NCBI GenBank assembly: GCA_002422175.1 | Contig: DITR01000150.1 | Span: 1 to 6,837 of the forward strand | Reading direction: 5' to 3' | DNA: 6,837 nt | Source of the DNA: Alcaligenaceae bacterium UBA6179 | Lineage (GTDB): Bacteria > Pseudomonadota > Gammaproteobacteria > Burkholderiales > Burkholderiaceae_B | Shown: in pieces, positions 1 through 5,382 of the stretch | How the letters are laid out: each line of letters opens with the position of its first letter | Position numbering within the stretch: the first letter of the stretch is position 1 | Program-made: the position numbers and the translations under genes | The notes under the pieces: generated by a model | What the model saw: the letters and a program-made list of their open reading frames with translations, nothing else | The model's database searches: none | What the model was told of the DNA's origin: nothing

Positions 1-114
1 CGCATTGTCGATGCGTCTGTCATGCCGGCAATGGTCTCTGGCAATACTCAGGCTGCAGTCATGATGGTGGCAGAACGTGGTGCAGATCTTATTCTTGAGG
101 ATGCTCGGGCATGA
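1..114 (+). CDS. GMC-family FAD alcohol dehydrogenase, C-terminal fragment
   Basis: Only the last 37 codons are present; the gene enters from the left edge and stops at TGA 112-114. The peptide begins RIVDASVMPAMVSGNTQAAV and runs into a helix ending ERGADLILEDARA. This is the typical end of the C-terminal domain of glucose-methanol-choline oxidoreductases such as choline dehydrogenase and medium-chain alcohol dehydrogenases. In that family the Asn of the GNT stretch (fragment residue 15) aligns with the second residue of the catalytic His-Asn pair, and the following segment contacts the FAD ring region. The likely role is FAD-dependent oxidation of a primary alcohol to an aldehyde; the substrate cannot be judged from this fragment. 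The stop codon overlaps the start of the next gene (ATGA), indicating an operon with translational coupling. The family call is firm because the motif is distinctive, despite the short length. Confidence 0.85.
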   Translation, partial: RIVDASVMPAMVSGNTQAAVMMVAERGADLILEDARA

Positions 115-899
115 AAAAGGCGATGATTCAGTACCCCGGCCTAGCCGGAAAAATTGTTTTTAATACTGGTGCGGCAAGTGGCATTGGCTTAGCGATGGCG
201 CATGCCTTTGCTAGTCAAGGCGCTAGCCTGATGCTGTTAGATATAGACGAAGCCAGCCTATTGAAGGCTAAAGCTGTTCTTGAAGAAGCTTACCCCACCG
301 TGCGGGTTGAAATTTTTGTTGGGTCTATTACCGATCCAAAAGCGTTAGATGCCGCGGCAGAACAAACCATTAAAACGTTTGGCAGACTTGATGTCTTGCT
401 TAACAATGCGGGCATTTCAATGAACAAACCTGCTCTTGATATAACCCCCGACGAATGGCGTCGTGCAATTGATATTGACCTATCGGGCATATTTTTCTGT
501 TGCCAAGCGGCTGCGCGACGAATGATTCATAACGGTGGTGGGGTGATTCTAGCGACCGCATCAATGTGGGGCTTGGTGTCGTCAGCTCGCCGCTCAGCTT
601 ATTGCGCAGCCAAAGCAGGTGTTGTGTCGCTTTGTAAGTCGCTTGCGGTTGAGTGGGCAGAGCATCATATACGTGTGAATGCAATTTGCCCGGGCTATAT
701 TCAAACGGCGTTAGTAAGCGATTTAGTTAGTCGTGGCGTTCTAGACGAACAGGCGTTGCATGCGCGTACCCCACTGGGTCGAATGGGCACACCAGAAGAA
801 GTGGCCCATACGGCGCTTTATCTCGCTTCTGATTTGGCAGGTTTTATAACGGGTCATGCCATGGTGATTGATGGCGGTTGGACGGCAGACGGTTATTAA
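111..899 (+). CDS. SDR-family NAD-dependent oxidoreductase (first SDR)
   Basis: This is a classical short-chain dehydrogenase/reductase of 262 residues, the usual length. Visible motifs are the glycine-rich dinucleotide site TGAASGIG (19-26), Asp44 at the end of strand beta2, which favours NAD(H) over NADP(H), NNAG (98-101), Ser151, Tyr164 and Lys168 of the active site, and PG (194-195) before the substrate loop. The position that normally holds the tetrad Asn, in the INLxGxF stretch, is Asp123 here (DIDLSGIF). The probable reaction is reversible oxidation of a secondary alcohol or hydroxyl to a ketone in the cytoplasm; substrate unknown. The start at 111 overlaps the GMC stop by 4 bp and has GAGG at 97-100. 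The next ATG (codon 5) would leave only 2 bases after its AAGG. Placement between a GMC dehydrogenase and an E1/E2 complex suggests a catabolic role rather than a 3-oxoacyl-ACP reductase role, which the fold alone would also allow. Confidence 0.93.
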   Translation: MKKAMIQYPGLAGKIVFNTGAASGIGLAMAHAFASQGASLMLLDIDEASLLKAKAVLEEAYPTVRVEIFVGSITDPKALDAAAEQTIKTFGRLDVLLNNAGISMNKPALDITPDEWRRAIDIDLSGIFFCCQAAARRMIHNGGGVILATASMWGLVSSARRSAYCAAKAGVVSLCKSLAVEWAEHHIRVNAICPGYIQTALVSDLVSRGVLDEQALHARTPLGRMGTPEEVAHTALYLASDLAGFITGHAMVIDGGWTADGY

Positions 900-959
900 C
901 CAAACGCTCAAACAAGAATTATTTTAAAACTTTAAAAACTAAAACCACTTAGGCTAAAT
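900..959 (+). other. AT-rich intergenic gap between first SDR and E1
   Basis: This 60-bp spacer is the longest gap inside the operon. It is rich in A/T runs, including the 8-bp palindrome TTTTAAAA at 922-929 followed by CTTTAAAA. It ends with a weak Shine-Dalgarno (AGG at 951-953, six bases before the E1 ATG). I see no convincing -35/-10 pair and no terminator. An internal promoter or RNA processing site is possible but not supported. Confidence 0.4.
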
Positions 960-3149
960 ATGTCTGAATCTACCCTTCTTAAGTCGTCAGCCAAATGGGT
1001 CAGGTTGGCCACGACTGATCAAGATTGGAAGCAAGCGTCACCGAATTTACTTCGCACGTTATTGGTTCAAATGCACGTCATACGCGTATTTGAAGAGGCC
1101 GTTTTAGATTTGGCTGCGCAAGGGTTGGTACATGGTCCGGCACACTCAAGTATTGGTCAAGAGGGTGGTGCCGCAGGGTCCATTGTTGGATTGACTGCGC
1201 GTGATCAGGTCAATGGCTCTCATCGGGGTCACCACCAATTTATTGCTAAATGTTTGTCATACCTCGCCCCTGAGGGCTTAGACCCTGCTCAAGCGTTATC
1301 AGCACCAATTCAAAATATGCTTGAGCGCACTCTTGCAGAGATCTTGGGGTTAACGCCGGGTTTATGTAAAGGTCGTGGTGGTTCAATGCATCTGCAGTGG
1401 CTTGAGGCAGGCGCATTAGGCACAAACGCAATAGTAGGTGGCGGTGTACCACTTGCTGCGGGGTCAGCTTGGGCAAATAAACACGCCAGTAGCGGTGGCG
1501 TAACCTTTACCTATTTTGGTGATGGCGCCATCAACATTGGGTCGGTACTTGAGACGATGAACTTGGCCTCAGCTTGGAAATTACCTTTATGTTTCTTTGT
1601 AGAAAACAATGGCTACGCTGTTGCGACCACTGTTGAAGAGGCAACCGGTGAGCCTAGGCTCGGCGCTCGTGGTCAAGCCTTTAACATACCCAGTTGGAGT
1701 GTTGATGGTATGGACCCACTTGCTGTGCATCTCGCAACTCAACAAGCGATTGAGCACATGAAAGCTGGTAACGGGCCCACAATTATTGAAGCAGAGGTGT
1801 ACCGCTTCTTTCATCAAAATGGGCCATTTCCTGGTAGTGCATTCGGGTATCGCACGAAAGAAGAAGAAGCGGCATGGCGTTTACGAGACCCGCTTGATTT
1901 GCTCGCAAAAAAAATGATGAGTCGCAAACTCATTACAGCTAAACAAATTGAAGCACTTCGAGCCGCCATTCAAAAAGTCATGCAAAAGGCAGTGAATGCC
2001 TTAATTGAAAATGACCCAAGCGGAAAGCCGGGTAAGCGCAGAATACGACCAGAGTTATGGCCAAGCCCAGACTTCTGTGATGTGGGTATTCGCGGTGATC
2101 TGTCAGAGTTTGACTCAATGCCAAAAGCAGATGAGGTCGCAATCGTTCAAGCCAGTGAGCCCCGTAAGTTTGTTGATGTGGTGGCAGATGTTATGCAGCG
2201 ACGAATGGAGGAAGACTCAACTATTGTATTGATGGGTGAAGATATACATCGACTCAAGGGTGGCACAAATGGGGCAACAAGAGGCCTTAAAGAAAGATTT
2301 CCAGATCGAGTATTGGGTACCCCGATTAGTGAATGCGCATTTGTGGGTTTAGGGGGTGGGTTGGCCATGGACCGTCGCTATAAGCCGGTGGTCGAATTTA
2401 TGTATCCAGACTTCATGTGGGTGGCGGGTGATCAGGTTTTTAACCAAATTGGAAAAGCGCGCCATATGTTTGGTGGTGATCATCCCGTGCCGTTTGTGTT
2501 GCGCACTAAAGTGGCGATGGGAAGTGGTTACGGGTCACAGCACTCAATGGACCCTGCGGGCATATTTGCTACATGCCCAGGTTGGCGCATCGTAGCCCCA
2601 TCGTGCCCAATTGATTATGTGGGCCTTTTAAACGCAGCATTACATTGTCAAGATCCTGTTCTGGTTATTGAGCATGTCGACCTTTACAACACGATGGCAG
2701 CTGCCCCAATTAACGATCTTGATTTTGTCTTGCTGCCTGGCCAAGCAGCGGTTAGATCTCAAGGTGATGACTTAACAATCATTTCGTATCTGTCTATGGT
2801 CAATCATTCACTTGAGGCAATCAACGAAACGGGTGTGAGTGCTGATTTAATTGATTTGCGGTGGTTAGATCGTGCCTCAATTGATTGGCAAACGATTGGT
2901 GAAAGCATTCGTAAAACGAATGCGGTGTTGATTGTTGAGCAGGGCGCTAGAGGCACATCTTACGGTGGTTGGTTGGCAGATGAAATTCAGCGCCGTTATT
3001 TTGATTGGCTTGATGTGCCAGTTCAACGTGTTACCGGCACAGAATCTGCACCCAGCATATCAAAAGTGCTTGAGCGTGCCGCTTGTGCCAGAACAGAAGA
3101 GGTTGTTAGGGGCATCCAGCTCGTGTTGTCAGACAAAGGTCTTGCTTAA
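960..3149 (+). CDS. Fused alpha-beta E1 component of a 2-oxoacid/acetoin-type dehydrogenase (ThDP-dependent)
   Basis: One 729-residue chain carries both E1 subunits. The alpha-like half (about 27-345) shows HSSIGQE (62-68), HRGH (88-91, His91 equivalent to the ThDP-site His), GRGGSMH (138-144) and the thiamine diphosphate motif from GDG (187-189) to NN (216-217). A linker (about 346-400) leads to the beta-like half (about 401-725). That half contains GED (426-428), TPISE (454-458, with the family's conserved Glu), DFMWVAGDQ (484-492), SQHS (526-529, with the conserved His528) and the C-terminal transketolase-like domain. Known role: ThDP attacks a 2-oxoacid (or acetoin), then the acyl group passes to the lipoyl arm of E2. 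The usual substrate/phosphorylation loop YRxxGHSxSDP is replaced by YRFFHQNGPFPGS (281-293), so the substrate is uncertain: pyruvate, a branched 2-oxoacid and acetoin all remain open. E1 fusions of about 650-830 residues exist in other bacteria. The E2 gene follows after 12 bp. Confidence 0.93.
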   Translation: MSESTLLKSSAKWVRLATTDQDWKQASPNLLRTLLVQMHVIRVFEEAVLDLAAQGLVHGPAHSSIGQEGGAAGSIVGLTARDQVNGSHRGHHQFIAKCLSYLAPEGLDPAQALSAPIQNMLERTLAEILGLTPGLCKGRGGSMHLQWLEAGALGTNAIVGGGVPLAAGSAWANKHASSGGVTFTYFGDGAINIGSVLETMNLASAWKLPLCFFVENNGYAVATTVEEATGEPRLGARGQAFNIPSWSVDGMDPLAVHLATQQAIEHMKAGNGPTIIEAEVYRFFHQNGPFPGSAFGYRTKEEEAAWRLRDPLDLLAKKMMSRKLITAKQIEALRAAIQKVMQKAVNALIENDPSGKPGKRRIRPELWPSPDFCDVGIRGDLSEFDSMPKADEVAIVQASEPRKFVDVVADVMQRRMEEDSTIVLMGEDIHRLKGGTNGATRGLKERFPDRVLGTPISECAFVGLGGGLAMDRRYKPVVEFMYPDFMWVAGDQVFNQIGKARHMFGGDHPVPFVLRTKVAMGSGYGSQHSMDPAGIFATCPGWRIVAPSCPIDYVGLLNAALHCQDPVLVIEHVDLYNTMAAAPINDLDFVLLPGQAAVRSQGDDLTIISYLSMVNHSLEAINETGVSADLIDLRWLDRASIDWQTIGESIRKTNAVLIVEQGARGTSYGGWLADEIQRRYFDWLDVPVQRVTGTESAPSISKVLERAACARTEEVVRGIQLVLSDKGLA

Positions 3150-3152
3150 GGA
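3147..3152 (+). promoter_or_regulatory. Shine-Dalgarno of E2 overlapping the E1 stop codon
   Basis: The sequence TAAGGA contains the E1 stop codon (3147-3149) and a good ribosome-binding core, nine bases before the E2 ATG at 3162. A ribosome terminating on E1 sits on this site. That suggests translational coupling and matched amounts of E1 and E2. Confidence 0.7.
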
Positions 3153-3161
3153 ATACATTAA

Positions 3162-4442
3162 ATGGCAACCATCATTCGCATGCCAGAGGTCGCCGCTAAT
3201 GCGACGCACGCCACCCTAGTGAGTTGGAGTAAAAAAGAAGGAGATACGATTGCGAGTGGGCAAAGTATTGCTGATGTCGAAACAGACAAAGCCGTCATTG
3301 AGTTAAACGTTGATGCAAACGGTACGATTGCACGCCTATTAGTTAAAAATGGCACAGAGGTTGCAGTGGGTGCACCCATTGCAGTACTGATTGATAAAGG
3401 TGAAACAATAGACGATGCAGACAAGCTACTGCTGGGTGGTCAACCCACGGTTGCTACTTCATCACCAAGCACGCTGGCAAATGAGGCATCAGATTCTGTA
3501 GTAATGAGCGTTAAGAGTCAGGTCAGTCAGCGCATTTTCTCTAGCCCTGTCGCACGTCTGCTTATTAAGCAGCATGGTTTAGATATGGGTGCGATGGTTG
3601 GCAGTGGCCCCAACGGCCGTATCGTCAAGTACGATGTGATTAAAGCTATTGAGGTGGCACAGTCTGTTCAGGTTTTAGCAGCGCCAACGACTTTGGAATC
3701 GACTTCCATTGCTGTTAATCAAAATAAACCCATTCCCATCACTGAAAACCTACCGTTGGGTGGTTATGTCGATACGCCTCATACCAACATGCGACGCACC
3801 ATTGCAAGGCGCTTGCTTGAAAGTAAATCAACCGTGCCTCATTTTTACCTCACCGTCGAATGTCGCGTTGACAAACTCATGCACATGCGAACTGAGATTA
3901 ATGCACAAGGGCATCAAAAAATTTCGGTCAATGATTTTGTTGTTCTTGCCGCGGCTCGTGCATTACGCGATGTGCCTCAAGTTAATGTCATCTGGACAGA
4001 TGACGCCATTCGGCAATTTAATGAAGTTGATATTTCGATTGCCGTATCGACTGAAACTGGCTTAATGACACCCATACTGTTCAATGTAAACAGTAAAAGT
4101 CTTTCGCAAATTAGTCAGTCTGTGCGTGCAATGGCTGAACGAGCAAAGCAAGGTCAATTAAGACCAGCAGAGTTCCAAGGCGGCACATTTTCTATCAGCA
4201 ATTTAGGCATGTATGGCATTGATGAGTTTGCTGCCATTATTAATCCACCGCAGGCCGCCATTCTTGCAGTGGGTGCAGTCAAGGCACAGCCTGTGATGGG
4301 TCAAAACGGTGTTGTCGAGGCGGGTCAGGTGATGCGTTGCACTTTGTCAGTTGATCACCGTGCAGTCGATGGCGCTTTGGCAGCAACTTGGTTGTCAACG
4401 TTTAGGCGTTACATTGAGTCGCCTTACTTGCTGATTATTTAA
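3162..4442 (+). CDS. Dihydrolipoamide acyltransferase (E2) of a 2-oxoacid/acetoin-type dehydrogenase complex
   Basis: The 426-residue chain has the full E2 layout. One lipoyl domain (about 3-78) carries ETDKA, with Lys43 as the lipoylated residue. A linker follows (about 80-122). The peripheral-subunit-binding domain (about 125-163) is FSSPVARLL followed by GSGPNGRIVKYDV. The catalytic acyltransferase domain (about 205-426) holds RRTIARRL, the SISNLG strand and the active-site DHRAVDG (398-404), with His399 as the catalytic base. It takes the acyl group from E1 onto the lipoyl arm and passes it to CoA, forming the core of a large cytoplasmic complex. The N-terminus reads MPEVAANATHAT instead of the common MPALSPTM seen in pyruvate and branched-chain E2s. 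There is a single lipoyl domain and the linkers are not strongly Ala/Pro-rich. The acyl group cannot be assigned from sequence. No E3 gene follows; an SDR begins 16 bp downstream. Confidence 0.95.
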   Translation: MATIIRMPEVAANATHATLVSWSKKEGDTIASGQSIADVETDKAVIELNVDANGTIARLLVKNGTEVAVGAPIAVLIDKGETIDDADKLLLGGQPTVATSSPSTLANEASDSVVMSVKSQVSQRIFSSPVARLLIKQHGLDMGAMVGSGPNGRIVKYDVIKAIEVAQSVQVLAAPTTLESTSIAVNQNKPIPITENLPLGGYVDTPHTNMRRTIARRLLESKSTVPHFYLTVECRVDKLMHMRTEINAQGHQKISVNDFVVLAAARALRDVPQVNVIWTDDAIRQFNEVDISIAVSTETGLMTPILFNVNSKSLSQISQSVRAMAERAKQGQLRPAEFQGGTFSISNLGMYGIDEFAAIINPPQAAILAVGAVKAQPVMGQNGVVEAGQVMRCTLSVDHRAVDGALAATWLSTFRRYIESPYLLII

Positions 4443-4458
4443 TTCAGGACAGGAAATA

Positions 4459-5196
4459 ATGAGAAATTTCAAAGACCGTCTCTTACTCTTGACGGGTGCA
4501 AATGGTGGCATTGGCCGTGAAGTGGCTCGACAGTTTCATGAGGCGGGCGCCCATTTGTTATTGACAGATATTGATATTGAAGGCCTTAAGAATTTTGCCA
4601 GTTCGTTAAAAAACGGTGCTGGAAAAGTGATTTGTCATCGCCTAGACTCAAACTCTACCCAAGATGCTGATGAGGTCGTTAGTTTAGCTAAGGAGCAGTT
4701 CGGGGGCATTGATTTTTTTGTGCCCTCAGCGGGAATCTATCTTGCCCAACCTGTGCGAGACATGACTGACGAGCAGTGGCGTCAGACCATTGCGATCAAT
4801 TTAGATGGTGTTTTCTTTCTTACGCGACGTGTCATCTCAGCATTAAAAACAAATAGTTCAATGGTGTTTCTTAGCTCACTTGCTGCGCACCGAGGTGCCT
4901 TTTACAATGCGCATTACAGCGCTTCAAAAGGGGCCATACTCAGCTTGACACGTTCGCTTGCCCGCGAGCTGGGTCCCGAAACGCGCGTCAACGCGGTGTC
5001 TCCAGGTTTGATTGATACACCCATGGCGTCAGATCTTATTCGAACTCGCGGCGAACTTTCAATTTCTCAAACGCCACTTAAGCGTGTGGGTCTGCCCAGT
5101 GAGGTTGCCTCCGTTATCTCGTTTTTGTGTAGCGAAGACGCCAGCTTTGTAACGGGCGAAACCATTCATATTAATGGCGGCCTTCATATGGAATAA
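4459..5196 (+). CDS. SDR-family NAD-dependent oxidoreductase (second SDR)
   Basis: This 245-residue classical SDR is a distant paralogue of the one at 111-899. It has TGANGGIG (12-19), Asp37 at the end of beta2 (NAD preference), Asn114 in the INLDGVF stretch, Ser140, Tyr153 and Lys157, so a complete catalytic tetrad, and a PG turn before LIDTPMASDL. The strand-beta4 motif that is normally NNAG reads PSAG (89-92), a substitution in a structural motif that also lines the cofactor pocket. The start has two tandem Shine-Dalgarno cores (CAGGACAGGA, 4445-4454) 16 bp after the E2 stop. The role is probably oxidation of a hydroxyl group on a pathway intermediate, such as a diol or beta-hydroxy compound; the substrate is not readable. 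As the last gene of the co-directional block, its stop codon is followed at once by a long imperfect hairpin. Confidence 0.93.
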   Translation: MRNFKDRLLLLTGANGGIGREVARQFHEAGAHLLLTDIDIEGLKNFASSLKNGAGKVICHRLDSNSTQDADEVVSLAKEQFGGIDFFVPSAGIYLAQPVRDMTDEQWRQTIAINLDGVFFLTRRVISALKTNSSMVFLSSLAAHRGAFYNAHYSASKGAILSLTRSLARELGPETRVNAVSPGLIDTPMASDLIRTRGELSISQTPLKRVGLPSEVASVISFLCSEDASFVTGETIHINGGLHME

Positions 5197-5245
5197 GGTC
5201 GCAAACTTTGCTAAATTGCGAGCTCAATTTGAAGCAAAAACGACC
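5197..5245 (+). terminator. Long imperfect hairpin directly after the operon's last stop codon
   Basis: Three paired segments form one structure. GGTCG (5197-5201) pairs with CGACC (5241-5245), TTTGCT (5207-5212) with AGCAAA (5233-5238), and AAATTG (5213-5218) with CAATTT (5225-5230), around a six-base loop. A two-base bulge (5231-5232) and an asymmetric internal loop (5202-5206 against 5239-5240) interrupt it. That gives 17 base pairs beginning at the first base after the TAA. It sits where a terminator or 3'-end-protecting stem would be. However, the following bases CTATCTTCC do not form a proper T tract, so intrinsic termination is uncertain. Confidence 0.5.
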
Positions 5246-5253
5246 CTATCTTC

Positions 5254-5282
5254 CTGAGATGAAACAACGCAAAAAATATAAG
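5254..5282 (+). promoter_or_regulatory. Weak sigma70-like promoter candidate for the FAD dehydrogenase gene
   Basis: CTGAGA (5254-5259, four of six matches to TTGACA) lies 17 bp before TATAAG (5277-5282, five of six matches to TATAAT) in an AT-rich gap. Transcription would begin near 5290 and give a leader of about 90 bases that includes the inverted repeat at 5315-5362. Such matches arise easily by chance in AT-rich DNA, so this is only a candidate. Confidence 0.25.
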
Positions 5283-5314
5283 CTACCTTTAGAATAGGAA
5301 GCTAACAACAAATA

Positions 5315-5362
5315 TTTAAGATCAACTTTGTTCTTTTTGATGCCCAATTGATTGATCTTAAA
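5315..5362 (+). repeat. 11-bp perfect inverted repeat upstream of the FAD dehydrogenase
   Basis: The left arm TTTAAGATCAA (5315-5325) is exactly complementary to the right arm TTGATCTTAAA (5352-5362), with a 26-base spacer. The right arm ends 20 bases before the ATG at 5383 and five bases before the ATAAAGG ribosome-binding region. It could be a regulator-binding operator on DNA, or an mRNA hairpin that controls translation or ends read-through from the upstream operon. The sequence alone does not decide between these. Confidence 0.6.
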
Positions 5363-5382
5363 AATGATAAAGGCTTAAATCC

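Noticed and set aside
400..684. Antisense open frame within the first SDR gene, and similar antisense or shifted frames in E1, E2 and the FAD dehydrogenase
   Set aside because: Each lies wholly or almost wholly inside a gene with clear family motifs. Their translations show no domain or motif, and they have no convincing start signals.
922..938. TTTTAAAAC-TTTAAAA region as hairpin or operator in the gap before E1
   Set aside because: It is low-complexity A/T sequence where short self-complementarity is expected by chance, and the paired stem has no G-C pairs to stabilise it.
5290..5295. TAGAAT as an alternative -10 box
   Set aside because: No acceptable -35 hexamer lies 16-18 bp upstream.
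5259..5297. 12-codon reading frame (MKQRKKYKLPLE) in the gap before the FAD dehydrogenase, as a possible leader peptide
   Set aside because: It has no proper Shine-Dalgarno, it overlaps the best promoter candidate's -10 box, and it shows no regulatory codon run or attenuator pairing. Best explained as chance.
5337..5364. TTGATG ... TAAAAA as a promoter immediately before the FAD dehydrogenase
   Set aside because: The -10 match is poor. Transcription would start about 12 bases before the ATG, inside the ribosome-binding region.
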